Position numbers and translations under genes: made by a program
Assembly (NCBI RefSeq): GCF_026683955.1
Contig: NZ_CP113343.1
Coordinates: forward strand, 4,650,001 to 4,714,000
From: Arthrobacter sp. MMS18-M83
GTDB lineage: Bacteria; Actinomycetota; Actinomycetes; Actinomycetales; Micrococcaceae
Direction of reading: 5' to 3'
Length of the DNA stretch: 64,000 nt
Notes under the pieces: generated by a model
The model's input: the letters and a program-made list of their open reading frames with translations, nothing else
Told to the model about the DNA's origin: nothing
Databases searched by the model: none
In this document: piece by piece, positions 36,761 through 46,421 of the stretch
Numbering within the stretch: position 1 is the stretch's first letter
Layout of the letters: every line of letters starts with the position of its first letter

Positions 36761-38713
36761 GTGCCACAGTCGGGGATCACACTGTCCAACATCGATGAAA
36801 GCGTTCGGCCACAGGACGATCTCTACCAGCACGTCAATGGTGCGTGGCTGAAGGCCACGGTCATTCCGGACGACCGTCCGCTGGAGGGAACTTTCACCGC
36901 GCTCCGCGATGGCGCCGAGCTGGCAGTCAAAGCGATCATCGAAGAGGCGGCTGCGAAGGGCGAGGAAGCCAGCGGAATCGAGCGCAAAGTCGGTGAGCTC
37001 TATAACAGCTTCATGGACGAGGACGCCGCCGAAGCCAAGGGCATGGAACCGATCCGCGCCCGGATCGATGAGGTCTTCGCCACTGCTTCGCCCGCCGAAG
37101 TTGTCGCATTGTCCGGGCGGCTGTTCCGCTCGGATGTTTCCGGCCTCTTCTCCATCTACCCAGCGCCCGACGCCGGGAACCCGGACCGGGTCCTGCTGTA
37201 CATCGGCCAGGGCGGGCTTGGCCTTCCAGACGAGTCCTACTACCGGGACGAGAAGTTCGAACCGATCGTCAGTGCCTACGGCAAGTACGTCGCCAAACTC
37301 TTCGGCTTGGCAGGTATTCCCGACGCGGACGCAGCGGCTGGGCGCATCGTCGCCTTTGAAAAGGCCCTTGCCTCGCACCACTGGGATAACGTCACGCTTC
37401 GCGATCCGCAAAAGACATACAACCTCAAGACTGCGGAAGAGGGACATGAACTGTTCCCCTATCTGGACGCATGGTTCGACGCCGCCCGGATTGAGGGCGA
37501 CAAATTCACCGAGCTGGTAGTGAGCACTCCGGATTTCTTCGCGGGTGCGGCCGCCCTTGTCGAGTCTGAGCCTCTTGCCACCTGGCAGGAATGGTTGGCT
37601 TTGCGCGTGCTGAACGCCGCTGCCCCCTATCTGTCGTCAGCCTTCGTCGATGCAAACTTCGATTTCTACGGCACCACCCTGAGCGGGACGCCGCAGAATA
37701 AGGACCGCTGGAAGCGTGGCGTCGCCGTCGTCGAAGCCGCCCTCGGAGAGGCAGTGGGACAGATCTATGTGGAGCGCCACTTCCCCGAGGGTTACAAGGC
37801 CAGGATGCAGACGCTGGTCGCCAAGCTGATCGAGGCTTACCGCCAGAGCATCACCGCCCTCGACTGGATGGGCGAGGACACCAAGGCGGAAGCACTGAAG
37901 AAGCTCGCGGCCTTCCGCCCCAAGATTGGTTTCCCCGACAAGTGGATCGATTATTCCGCCGTCGATATTGACCCGGTTGATCTTCTAGGGAACGTCGAGC
38001 GGGCCCACAATGCCGACGTCGACCGCCACCTTGATGAGATCGGCAAGCCGGTTGATCTGAACAAGTGGCTCATGACCCCGCAGACCGTGAACGCCTACTA
38101 CCACCCGATGCTGAACGAGATTGTTTTCCCCGCGGCGATCCTGCAGCCCCCCTTCTTCACCGCAGAGGCTGACGACGCCGTCAACTACGGCGGCATCGGC
38201 GCAATCATCGGACATGAGATCGGCCATGGCTTCGACGACCAGGGCTCCCAGTTTGATGGAAGCGGAGCGCTGCGGAACTGGTGGAGCGAGGAAGACCGCA
38301 AGGCATTCGAAGGACTGGCGGCGAAGCTCGTGGCCCAATTTGACGCCCTTGCACCGTATGCGGCTCCTGAGCATAAGGTCAACGGGAAGCTGACGCTGGG
38401 CGAAAACATCGGCGACCTTGGAGGCCTGACCATCGCCTACAAGGCCTACCTGCTGAGCCTTGACGGTGCGGAACCGCCCGTCTTGGAGGGCTTTAGCGGC
38501 CAGCAGCGCTTCTTCATGTCCTGGGCTGCCGGCTGGCGCCAGGTCATCCGGCCCGAGGAAGCCATCCGGCGCGTCGCTACGGACCCACACTCCCCAAACG
38601 AGTTCCGCACTAACGCCATCGCCAAGAACCTGGACTCATTCCATGAGGCGTTCGCGGTGGAATCCGGGGACGGGATGTGGCTGTCGCCTGAGGACCGCGT
38701 CAGTATCTGGTAG
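36761..38713 (+). CDS. M13-family zinc metallopeptidase (PepO/neprilysin type)
   Basis: A 650-residue endopeptidase. The zinc site is HEIGHGFDDQG (HExxH with the two His and catalytic Glu) and the third ligand Glu is in GENIGDLGG. NAYYHPMLNEIVFPAAILQPPFF upstream of HExxH and the C-terminal FRTNAIAKNLDSFHEAF are family hallmarks. GTG 36761 follows GAAGGAG at 5-base spacing; the frame continues to 36722 without need. No signal peptide or membrane anchor is seen, so it is probably cytoplasmic, unlike eukaryotic neprilysin. Likely cleaves oligopeptides. Confidence 0.92.
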   Translation: MPQSGITLSNIDESVRPQDDLYQHVNGAWLKATVIPDDRPLEGTFTALRDGAELAVKAIIEEAAAKGEEASGIERKVGELYNSFMDEDAAEAKGMEPIRARIDEVFATASPAEVVALSGRLFRSDVSGLFSIYPAPDAGNPDRVLLYIGQGGLGLPDESYYRDEKFEPIVSAYGKYVAKLFGLAGIPDADAAAGRIVAFEKALASHHWDNVTLRDPQKTYNLKTAEEGHELFPYLDAWFDAARIEGDKFTELVVSTPDFFAGAAALVESEPLATWQEWLALRVLNAAAPYLSSAFVDANFDFYGTTLSGTPQNKDRWKRGVAVVEAALGEAVGQIYVERHFPEGYKARMQTLVAKLIEAYRQSITALDWMGEDTKAEALKKLAAFRPKIGFPDKWIDYSAVDIDPVDLLGNVERAHNADVDRHLDEIGKPVDLNKWLMTPQTVNAYYHPMLNEIVFPAAILQPPFFTAEADDAVNYGGIGAIIGHEIGHGFDDQGSQFDGSGALRNWWSEEDRKAFEGLAAKLVAQFDALAPYAAPEHKVNGKLTLGENIGDLGGLTIAYKAYLLSLDGAEPPVLEGFSGQQRFFMSWAAGWRQVIRPEEAIRRVATDPHSPNEFRTNAIAKNLDSFHEAFAVESGDGMWLSPEDRVSIW

Positions 38714-38730
38714 GAAGCAATACGAACGGC

Positions 38731-38769
38731 AAGGGGGCGTTGACCACAAGCTGTGGTCAACGCCCCCTT
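38731..38769. terminator. hairpin between the M13 peptidase and LCP genes
   Basis: A perfect 18-bp stem (38731-38748 with 38752-38769) and a 3-base loop, between convergent genes. One flank reads TTCATTT; likely bidirectional. Confidence 0.85.
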
Positions 38770-38784
38770 CATTTCGGCGCGCGG

Positions 38785-40362
38785 CTACCGGGCGATGAGG
38801 GCGGGGTTGACGGCCTGACACTTTACATCGCCTGCAGTCTGCTTGACGACGTTGGCCGGAACGGAAACCATTCCAAATTTTGTTCCCGTTGTGAAGTCGG
38901 AGCCCACATAGACTTGGACTCCGACGATGCCCGGAGACGGCTCGATCTGTGCGGCGGGAATGCCCAACAGGCTGGCAACGTCCGGCGCAACATCGGCATA
39001 GCCGGTCCCGTAGTAGACAACCGTCTTGGATGCGGCCGCGGCCAGGAAATGGCCGGCCCTGGTAAACCCGCCGCCAATGAGTGCGGCCGCGAGTTCCTGG
39101 CCCCGCGACGCAACGCCCGAACCGTCAGCTACGGTCACTGCTTGGAGCGCCTTGTTGTAGGCGGGGGCGCCGGGAGAACCGGCAGCCGGCGTTGAAGGAG
39201 GCCCTGAGGAGGCCGTCGGGGCTGGCGAGGCGCTCGGGGACGGAGCCGCCGTGGCGCCCGGGTTGGTCAGGTCCAAGTTCGCCCGCATGGCGGCAAACAA
39301 CTGCGTGGCCTGTGGTTGGACCAGTTCGAGCCTGTTGATGTCGACGGCGGCGGGCTGGGTGGGAACCGACACGAAGGCCACCTTGGACAGGTCAATGTCT
39401 TTGAGGCGGCTCCCGATCGTCAGGAGCGACTGGACGGATGCCAGGCCGTCATCCACGGTGAGGTTCTTGGTTACGACGTCTGCGATCGAAAGCAGGCTCT
39501 GCGGATTGCTGAGCGTGCCGTCAGCCTTGACTTTGCGGGTCAGCGAGGAAAGGAACCCTTGCTGCGCTTGGATGCGTCCGAGGTCGCTCCCATCACCAAA
39601 ACCGTGGCGGGTCCTGAGGAAGGCCAGCGCCTGCTCGCCTTCGACCTTCGATGTCCCTTTGGGGATTCTGAGCCCGGAATCGGGGTCGTAGACGGCGTCG
39701 CTCACGCATACGTCGACTCCTCCCACCGCCTTGGACAGTTCCTTGACGGCGTTGAAGTCAGCCATCATGAAGTGGTCGATCTCCAGCCCGGTGAGCTTGT
39801 TCACGGTGTCCACCGCGCAACCGATGCCGGCCTCAGCCATGGCCGAGTTGATCATGACGTTGGAGTGGGCTTCATAAACCGTCTTGGTTTTGGGGTCAGT
39901 GCACTTCGGGACAGTCACTAAGAGATCGCGGGGAAAGCTGGTAAGGCTCACCCTCTTGTTGTCCGCCGAGATGTCCAGAAGCATCATGACATCTGATTGA
40001 CCGTAGCCCGTGGAGTCTTGTGACGAACCGTATTGCGAGTTTTTCCCGTCGCGGGTGTCGGAACCAAGGATGAGGATCTGCAAGCGGTCCGTGGCATCGT
40101 TGGCCGCGGCTTCGGTTCTCGTGGCGCCCGCCGACAAAGGTGCCTTGCTGATGTTCAACTGCAACCGGACAACCCAGTAAGCGGCGAAAGCGATCCCGGC
40201 GACGAGGAGCACAGACACCGACACTGCGGTGATCTTGAGCCAGAGCGGGAGCCCCTTAGGAGCATTCATGTGGCGGGGGGTGCCGGGGGCTTCCCCGTGG
40301 CGTGCAGCGCCGGGCGGACGAATGGTGCCGGGCTCCTGTACGCGTGCATCGCGACGTCGCAC
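38785..40362 (-). CDS. LytR-CpsA-Psr (LCP) family cell-wall glycopolymer ligase (second copy)
   Basis: A 525-residue LCP protein: basic N-terminus, one helix (ITAVSVSVLLVAGIAFAAYWVV), LCP domain with ILGSDTRDGK, SFPRDLLVTVP, MINSAMAEAGIGCAVD and FLRTRHGFGDGSDLGRI, a Pro/Ser/Ala linker, and LytR_C domain. It is strikingly similar to the protein at 9996-11522 over the LCP domain, including a run MMADFNAVKELS shared exactly. The start is uncertain; ATG 40269 (MNAPKG) would give 494 residues and drop an Arg/Pro-rich leader. Confidence 0.87.
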   Translation of the reverse strand: MRRRDARVQEPGTIRPPGAARHGEAPGTPRHMNAPKGLPLWLKITAVSVSVLLVAGIAFAAYWVVRLQLNISKAPLSAGATRTEAAANDATDRLQILILGSDTRDGKNSQYGSSQDSTGYGQSDVMMLLDISADNKRVSLTSFPRDLLVTVPKCTDPKTKTVYEAHSNVMINSAMAEAGIGCAVDTVNKLTGLEIDHFMMADFNAVKELSKAVGGVDVCVSDAVYDPDSGLRIPKGTSKVEGEQALAFLRTRHGFGDGSDLGRIQAQQGFLSSLTRKVKADGTLSNPQSLLSIADVVTKNLTVDDGLASVQSLLTIGSRLKDIDLSKVAFVSVPTQPAAVDINRLELVQPQATQLFAAMRANLDLTNPGATAAPSPSASPAPTASSGPPSTPAAGSPGAPAYNKALQAVTVADGSGVASRGQELAAALIGGGFTRAGHFLAAAASKTVVYYGTGYADVAPDVASLLGIPAAQIEPSPGIVGVQVYVGSDFTTGTKFGMVSVPANVVKQTAGDVKCQAVNPALIAR

Positions 40363-40436
40363 TACGCGCTCAACCTTTCCTCGGAAAATGGGATTCGGAC
40401 CATTTTACGGGCCCAAACTGGGAAAATCCCCAGTGG

Positions 40437-41399
40437 CTAGAACCCCAGCTTCACGAGTTGCTTTGGATCGCGCTGCCAATCCTTGGCTACCTTGACGTGC
40501 AGGTCGAGATAGATCTTGGTTCCGAGGAGGGCTTCGATCCCCTTGCGGGCGTTGGTTCCGACCTCCCGCAAGCGGCTTCCGGCCTTGCCTATGATGATGG
40601 CCTTTTGGGACGGGCGCTCAACGTAGAGATTGACCCGCACGTCAAGGAGCGGATTGTCTTCGGAGCGGCCTTCGCGGGGCAGGATTTCCTCCACCACCAC
40701 GGCCAGGGAGTGCGGGAGCTCGTCCCGGACACCCTCAAGTGCGGCTTCGCGAATGAGCTCGGCGACCATGATGGCCTCAGGTTCATCCGTGAGCTCACCG
40801 TCCGGGTAAAGAGGCGGGGAAGGGGGCATGTGCCCAATGAGGACGTCGGCAACGGTGTCGACTTGGAAGCCGTCGGTTGCGGAAACCGGAACGATGTCCG
40901 CCCAGCCTTGCTCGCCGAGCACTTCGCGCCCCAGTGCCGCGACTGCCAGGAGCTGCTCTGTCAGGGCCTGACGGTCCACGAGGTCGGTCTTGGTGACGAG
41001 CGCGATGATCGGCTTCCGTCCAACGGCAGCGAGCTGCGCAGCAATGTACTTGTCACCCGGACCGATCTTCTCGTTCGCCGGCAAGCAAAACCCAATGGCA
41101 TCCACTTCCGAGAGGGTGTCCGCCACGAGATCGTTGAGGCGCTTGCCAAGAAGGGTGCGTGGGCGGTGCAAACCCGGTGTGTCCACGAGGATGAGCTGTG
41201 CGTCCTCCCGGTGGACAATGCCGCGGATCGTATGCCGGGTGGTCTGCGGCTTTGCCGAAGTGATGGCAACCTTCTGGCCAACCAGAGCGTTGGTGAGGGT
41301 CGACTTGCCGGCATTCGGACGACCCACGAGAACCGAGAAGCCTGCGTGGAAGCCGCCGAAGTCCTGATCGGCGTCGAACTTCTTATTGTGCTTGCTCAC
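40437..41399 (-). CDS. era: GTPase Era
   Basis: A 320-residue ribosome-assembly GTPase acting on 16S rRNA and the 30S subunit. G1 GRPNAGKST, G3 DTPGLHRP and G4 TKTD are intact; the C-terminal KH domain includes ILPREGRSEDNPLLDVRVNLYVERPSQKAIIIGKAGSRLREVG. GTG 41399 has CAGGGAG upstream and overlaps the end of the CNNM gene by 17 bases; the frame is open to 41513 but without homology. Confidence 0.95.
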   Translation of the reverse strand: MSKHNKKFDADQDFGGFHAGFSVLVGRPNAGKSTLTNALVGQKVAITSAKPQTTRHTIRGIVHREDAQLILVDTPGLHRPRTLLGKRLNDLVADTLSEVDAIGFCLPANEKIGPGDKYIAAQLAAVGRKPIIALVTKTDLVDRQALTEQLLAVAALGREVLGEQGWADIVPVSATDGFQVDTVADVLIGHMPPSPPLYPDGELTDEPEAIMVAELIREAALEGVRDELPHSLAVVVEEILPREGRSEDNPLLDVRVNLYVERPSQKAIIIGKAGSRLREVGTNARKGIEALLGTKIYLDLHVKVAKDWQRDPKQLVKLGF

Positions 41400-42714
41400 G
41401 TGGAACTCCCTGTTGCGTTGTGTCGGCCTCGTCGAGAAGGTCTTCAAGGTCAGTGTCTTCTTTTGGAATGGCTGCCGCAATGATATGGCTGACCCGGTTT
41501 CGCCGACCTTCAAGCCTATCGGCTTTCAAGGAGATCCCGTCCACCTTCACCGCACTGCCTACGATCGGCACCTTGCCCAAGGTCTTGGCCAGGAGGCCGC
41601 CCACGGTGTCTACTTCGTCGTCGTCAAGGTCAATGTCGAAAAGTTCGCCGAGGTCGTCGATGCTCATCCGTGAACTGACACGGAACGTGCCATCACCCAG
41701 GTCGGTGACCTCCGCATCGTTGGAGTCGTATTCATCGACGATCTCCCCCACGATTTCCTCAATGAGGTCCTCCAGCGTCACCAGTCCCGCCGTGCCACCG
41801 TACTCGTCAATGACCACAGCCACGTGCGTGGACTCTTGCTGAAGCTCGCTGAGGAGGTCGCTGACGGGCTTGGATTCCGGAACGAAACGGGCCTCGCGGG
41901 CTACCGCGTCCACGTCCGGGAGTACCGAAGGCTGTTCCGGACGGTGCAATGCGGCAGCGACGTCCTTCAGATAAAGAATCCCGCGGATCTGATCAGCATT
42001 CTCGCCGATAACGGGAATCCTTGAGTAGCCGGAGCGCAGGAACAAAGCCATGGCCTGCTCCAGGCTGGAGCCCGACTCGATGCTCACAATGTCCGTTCGA
42101 GGGACCATCACAGAACGGACCAAGGTGTCGCCGAAGTCGAATACCGACTGGATGAGTTCGGCCTCGCTGTCCTCGATCATGTCCGATTCCGTAGCCCTGT
42201 CGACGAGCTCACGGAATTCTTCCTCGCTGAAGAACGCTTCATCGCCGCTCGGAGCACCAGGCGCCACCGCGCTGCCGATCGCTACGAGCCAACCGGGAAT
42301 GGGCCCCAGGATCCAGCAGAGGAACCTGATGAGGGGGGCCGAGAAGCGCGCCACGTCGCCTGAGTTGGCGCGCCCGAGTTGACGAGGCGAGACGCCCACC
42401 AAGACGAAACCGATGACGGCCATGATGCCCGTCGCCGCCAGTCCGGCGAGCCAAACGTTGTCGAGGAGACTGTGCATGACCACGGCGACAGCCACTGCTG
42501 CCGCCATCTCGAACCAGACCCGCCAGAATCGCAGCGCCCGTATGTGGGCAACAGGTTGGGCGAGGATGCTACGAAGGGAAGTCCCCCGGCTCTTGACGAT
42601 GGCTTGCTCTGCCTCGTACCGCGGCAGGAAGGTAAAGGCAGCCTCCGCCGCAGTCAGCAAGGCGACGAAGCTGAGGAACACCAACGCCATGCCGACCAGG
42701 ATGAGTGAGGTCAC
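41383..42714 (-). CDS. CNNM/CBS-pair membrane protein (hemolysin-family, CorC/TlyC type)
   Basis: A 443-residue protein: an N-terminal CNNM transmembrane domain (about 1-150, four hydrophobic stretches), two CBS domains (RSVMVPRTDIVSIESGSSLEQAM and VPESKPVSDLLSELQQ), and a C-terminal CorC/HlyC domain. Members take part in divalent-cation, mostly Mg, efflux; hemolysin is an old misnomer. It overlaps ybeY and era, forming the ybeY-CNNM-era unit common in actinobacteria. Confidence 0.9.
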   Translation of the reverse strand: MTSLILVGMALVFLSFVALLTAAEAAFTFLPRYEAEQAIVKSRGTSLRSILAQPVAHIRALRFWRVWFEMAAAVAVAVVMHSLLDNVWLAGLAATGIMAVIGFVLVGVSPRQLGRANSGDVARFSAPLIRFLCWILGPIPGWLVAIGSAVAPGAPSGDEAFFSEEEFRELVDRATESDMIEDSEAELIQSVFDFGDTLVRSVMVPRTDIVSIESGSSLEQAMALFLRSGYSRIPVIGENADQIRGILYLKDVAAALHRPEQPSVLPDVDAVAREARFVPESKPVSDLLSELQQESTHVAVVIDEYGGTAGLVTLEDLIEEIVGEIVDEYDSNDAEVTDLGDGTFRVSSRMSIDDLGELFDIDLDDDEVDTVGGLLAKTLGKVPIVGSAVKVDGISLKADRLEGRRNRVSHIIAAAIPKEDTDLEDLLDEADTTQQGVPREQAQ

Positions 42715-43184
42715 TGCATGGTCTCCAGGGGGGCATCTTTGCCGAGGAATTCGGACAACAGCTCACGCTGCAGGCCGAACATTTCTTCCTTCTCTTCCGG
42801 CTCAGCGTGGTCGAAGCCGAGGAGGTGGAGAATTCCATGCGTACAAAGCAGGAGCATTTCATCCTGGGTTGAATGGCCCGCATTGCGCGCCTGGACCTCG
42901 GCCACTTGCGGGCAGATGGCGATGTCGCCCAGCATGCCCTGTGGCGTCGGCTTACCTGGCGTTCCCGGTGTGAGCTCATCCATGGGCACGGAAAGGACAT
43001 CGGTTGCGCCGGGCTCGTCCATGAGCTCGATGTGGAGCTTTTCCATGGCAGCTTCATCCACGAGCAAGATGGAAAGTTCAGCTTGGGGGTGGATGTAGAG
43101 CCGCTCAAAGACGAAACGCGAAAGCGTCACCAGTTGTGCCTCGTCCACCTGGACGCCGGACTCGTTGTTGACCTCGATGCTCAT
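42711..43184 (-). CDS. ybeY: endoribonuclease YbeY (rRNA maturation)
   Basis: A 157-residue metalloprotein for 16S rRNA 3'-end processing and ribosome quality control. The zinc motif HGILHLLGFDH, H-x3-H-x5-H, is complete and the Arg of SRFVFERLYIHP is in the usual place. It overlaps phoH and the CNNM gene by 4 bases on each side. Confidence 0.94.
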   Translation of the reverse strand: MSIEVNNESGVQVDEAQLVTLSRFVFERLYIHPQAELSILLVDEAAMEKLHIELMDEPGATDVLSVPMDELTPGTPGKPTPQGMLGDIAICPQVAEVQARNAGHSTQDEMLLLCTHGILHLLGFDHAEPEEKEEMFGLQRELLSEFLGKDAPLETMQ

Positions 43185-44269
43185 CTGCGTTCTCCCCGTT
43201 TGTCATGCGCGGCCGCGTGCTGTGCGCGCACCCGGTGCTTTTCGTCCCAAATGCTGTAGGCGGACACAATGTCGGCCACCAGCCGGTGCCTGACGACGTC
43301 GGAAGCGTCCAACATCGTGAAGTTCACGCCGTCGATCCCAGTGAGGATTTCCCGGACAATACGCAGGCCGGAGGTGGCTCCAAAAGGTAGATCCACCTGG
43401 GTGATGTCCCCCGTGACTACCATCTTGGAACCGAAACCAAGCCTCGTGAGGAACATCTTCATCTGTTCCGCAGTGGTGTTCTGGGCCTCATCAAGAATGA
43501 TGAACGCATCGTTGAGCGTGCGGCCGCGCATGTACGCAAGCGGCGCTACTTCGATCGTTCCTGCAGCCATGAGGCGCGGGATCGACTCCGGGTCCATCAT
43601 GTCGTGCAAAGCGTCGTACAACGGACGCAGATATGGATCGATCTTGTCACTCAGCGTTCCAGGGAGGAATCCAAGGCGCTCCCCTGCCTCGACGGCGGGC
43701 CGCGTGAGGATGATGCGGCTGACTTCCTTGAGCTGCAGTGCCTGCACGGCCTTCGCCATCGCCAGGTACGTCTTGCCGGTGCCTGCCGGGCCGATCCCGA
43801 AGATCACCGTGTTGTCGTCTATGGCGTCAACGTAGCTCTTCTGGTTCAGAGTTTTTGGGCGAATGGTGCGTCCGCGGCTGGAAAGAATGTTGTGGGTCAG
43901 CACTTCCACAGGACTCTGGAGTGACTGGCTGCGCAGCAGGGAAACGAGCTGTTGGAGTACGTCCGGGGTGATAACCGTCCCCCTGCCGACCAAACCCCGG
44001 ACTTCCTCCAGGAGCCGCATGATCCGGGGAACATCGCCGGATGGTCCGCTGAAAGAGAGCTCGTTGCCACGCACATGAAAGTCGACGCCGGGGAACTGGG
44101 CTTCTATGTAGCGCAGTGCCTCGTCATGGCTGCCGAGGGTCTGAACCATCTGATCAGAGTTGTCGAAGACGACAACTTCCGTCCGGGCGCCGGGGACAGA
44201 GTGTGGGAACTCGGCCGGACCTGTGTCAACGCTGCCGGCCCTGGGCCGCCCGTTCAATGATTCTGTCAT
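43181..44269 (-). CDS. phoH: PhoH-family ATPase
   Basis: A 362-residue PhoH-like protein with [19 protein letters not shown] (Walker A), [11 protein letters not shown] (Walker B) and the ADIV tail motif. An N-terminal KH-like region (residues 40-110) precedes the ATPase. Members are linked to RNA metabolism and sit upstream of ybeY and era, a conserved rRNA-processing neighbourhood. ATG 44269. Confidence 0.92.
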   Translation of the reverse strand: MTESLNGRPRAGSVDTGPAEFPHSVPGARTEVVVFDNSDQMVQTLGSHDEALRYIEAQFPGVDFHVRGNELSFSGPSGDVPRIMRLLEEVRGLVGRGTVITPDVLQQLVSLLRSQSLQSPVEVLTHNILSSRGRTIRPKTLNQKSYVDAIDDNTVIFGIGPAGTGKTYLAMAKAVQALQLKEVSRIILTRPAVEAGERLGFLPGTLSDKIDPYLRPLYDALHDMMDPESIPRLMAAGTIEVAPLAYMRGRTLNDAFIILDEAQNTTAEQMKMFLTRLGFGSKMVVTGDITQVDLPFGATSGLRIVREILTGIDGVNFTMLDASDVVRHRLVADIVSAYSIWDEKHRVRAQHAAAHDKRGERR

Positions 44270-44690
44270 AGTGCTGGCCTTGCGGCCTGTGCTCCTCCGG
44301 CTTGGTTATGTCCATCGATTTGCTCCGATGTCCGTTCGCTGGATGGGCGCAGGATCGCGGGCCTCGGATTGCTTTCAATCCTACGCCAGCCAGTCTCTGG
44401 GGTGGTTCCAGACCATGCCCGGGAGGGCTGCGGACAGCCGATTTCATGCCACTTTGGTATCAACTCCGTATCGACCTCGTATCAATCGCATTGCAGTTGG
44501 TGCCGGAGGATGGAATCCCCAGCAAGCGCCGCGGGGACTGTGACAAGCTGATTTATGGGCAAAAATGCCCTGCACCCGGTCCTCGGGCGCATGACTCCCC
44601 CGCACCACAGCGGCCGAACACGAGCAGGAATCCACCATTACCAGGCCAGCCGGCATTCCAGAGGGCACACGCATCCGGAGACGTTCCGCC
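44270..44690. other. intergenic stretch between phoH and the GerMN gene
   Basis: About 420 bases without convincing coding sequence; short minus-strand frames are Arg/Pro-rich noise. It should hold divergent promoters. I see no distinct structure beyond that. Confidence 0.5.
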
Positions 44691-45578
44691 ATGCTTGTGA
44701 CCGCGCTGACCGCTGCCCTGTTTCTTTCGGGTTGCGTTGCTGACCGTTCGAGTCAGGGATCAACGACGCCTGTCCCCAACCCGACCGCTGCCCTGCAGGC
44801 GGCACCCGCAACCAATGCGCCGCTCGAGACAACCCAGGCGTCAAACAAGATTCCGGTGTACTGGATCGGACGGAGCGACACGGATATCTTCCTGTACCGC
44901 GAATTTCGTGACAACCCAGGCAACGAGAACCCGATCACTACCGCCCTTCGGATCATGATGTCCCAGAAGCCGTTGGATCACGATTTCTTCACGCCATGGC
45001 AAAATCCGAGCAACCTTGCGACGTCGATTTCCGGCAAGAACGTGGTCACGGTCGACGTTTCCCGCGACGCGTTCAATTCCAACCTCGACGCCGGAATGGC
45101 GCAGCGCGCGGTCCAGCAACTCGTCTACACCGCTACCGCTGCTGCGGCGAGCTCGGGATTGATCGACTCCGGTCAGCTGATCAAGGTGACCATCCTGGTG
45201 GACGGGCACACGGATTACATGGCGTTCGGTCAGGTCAAGCTAGGTGATCCGATGGTCCGGGACGCAACCATGGTGGCACCCGTCTGGATCATTGAACCGC
45301 AGGAGGACCTGACCCTGCCTGCCGGTCCAATCAAGTTCAATGGGCGTACCACCGACTCTTCGAAGAAACTGCATTGGCAGATCCTCCGCGAGAACTCAAG
45401 CGGCGAGAAGATATCATACCTGTCCGGTCAGACCACTGCTTCGACCGTGCCGGGCCAAGGCGGCGCCTTCAGCTTCACTGTGGGCCTCGGAGCCGGCCGC
45501 TACGAGTTGCGCGTCTCCATGGTGGGTCCAGGCGACGCCGACGTCGCCACGGATACCCGTTCCTTCAGCGTCCGCTGA
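44691..45578 (+). CDS. GerMN-domain lipoprotein with C-terminal immunoglobulin-like domain
   Basis: A 295-residue secreted lipoprotein: signal ending LFLSGC (lipobox), Ser/Thr/Pro/Ala linker, a GerMN domain (VYWIGRSDTDIFLYREF through VTILVDGHTDYMAF), and a Gmad2-type Ig-like domain (WIIEPQEDLTLPAGPIKFNGRT to the C-terminus). GerMN proteins are named from spore germination but in actinobacteria are cell-envelope proteins of unclear function. ATG 44691 with GGAG 9 bases upstream. It is opposite in direction to its neighbours phoH and rsmE. Confidence 0.83.
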   Translation: MLVTALTAALFLSGCVADRSSQGSTTPVPNPTAALQAAPATNAPLETTQASNKIPVYWIGRSDTDIFLYREFRDNPGNENPITTALRIMMSQKPLDHDFFTPWQNPSNLATSISGKNVVTVDVSRDAFNSNLDAGMAQRAVQQLVYTATAAAASSGLIDSGQLIKVTILVDGHTDYMAFGQVKLGDPMVRDATMVAPVWIIEPQEDLTLPAGPIKFNGRTTDSSKKLHWQILRENSSGEKISYLSGQTTASTVPGQGGAFSFTVGLGAGRYELRVSMVGPGDADVATDTRSFSVR

Positions 45579-45643
45579 TCAGCTACGCGCACTGCGAGCT
45601 ACTCGAAGGGCGGCGTCGGCACCGCCGCAGCGCACGTGGCGCT

Positions 45644-46419
45644 CTACCAGCGCCCCAGAATGTCGCTGGCCAGTACGACGGCGGCCGGGCCCGCCGTCGA
45701 TGAGCGAAGTACATGGTGGCCCAAGAGGGCGGTGACAGCGCCGACGTCGCTCAGCTTGGTCACTTCGCGCGGCGAGATGCCGCCCTCCGGGCCCACGATG
45801 AGCAGCACTTCGCGCGCTGCTCCGGGATCCCCACCGGAAAGTTGATCCTGCCACTCCTCCAAGACATCCCTCAGCGGGCGCTTTGCGTCCTCGTGCAGGA
45901 TGATCGCCAAGTCAGCAGCGGCAACGGCCGCCGCCAAACCGGAGCCGTCGACGGCGGCACGAACTTCCGGGATCCACGCGCGCCGCGCCTGCTTGGCCGC
46001 TGCGGTGGCCACCGATTGCCACTTCGCGTGGGCCTTGGCGGCCCGCTCCCCCTTCCAGCGGACAATGGAACGTTCCGCCTGCCAGGGCACCACGGCGTCG
46101 ATCCCGAGTTCCGTTGCCGTCTCGACGGCGAGCTCATCGCGGTCGCCCTTGGCGAGGGCCTGGACCAAAACGAGGCGCACTATCGGCCGGCGCTCCTCGA
46201 CGACATCGGAGGCAAGACCTTAAGGCTTCCCGGTCCGGATGCGGTCACAGTTCCCGTGAGCCGCTTTCCGGCGCCGTCGGCAATGTCGACCGCTTCACCG
46301 ACTTCCAAACGCTTGACGGTGACAGCATGCCTTGCCTCGGCGCCGTCCAGCACGAACGTGTCACCCGGCCCGAGCCCGTCAAGCGTTCCGGCGACCGTGA
46401 AAAATACGGGGTTGCTCAC
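45644..46419 (-). pseudogene. rsmE: 16S rRNA (uracil-1498-N3) methyltransferase, frameshifted
   Basis: RsmE methylates U1498 of 16S rRNA. The N-terminal PUA-like domain is read from ATG 46419 (MSNPVFFTVAGTLDG) and stops at 46180. The SPOUT methyltransferase domain is in the -1 frame from about 46210: DVVEERRPIVRLVLVQALAKG, then VGPEGGISPREV and the knot motif LLGHHVLRSSTAGPAAVV. Re-reading one base at TTGCCTCC restores KVLASDVVEERRP, so one G appears deleted near 46213. The C-terminal part alone could start at GTG 46180. Only 2 bases separate it from dnaJ. It may be a real lesion or a sequencing error. Confidence 0.85.
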
Positions 46420-46421
46420 CG

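Noticed and set aside
44226..44463. Short minus-strand ORFs upstream of phoH.
   Set aside because: Arg/Pro/Gly-rich, no ribosome-binding site, overlap the phoH start.
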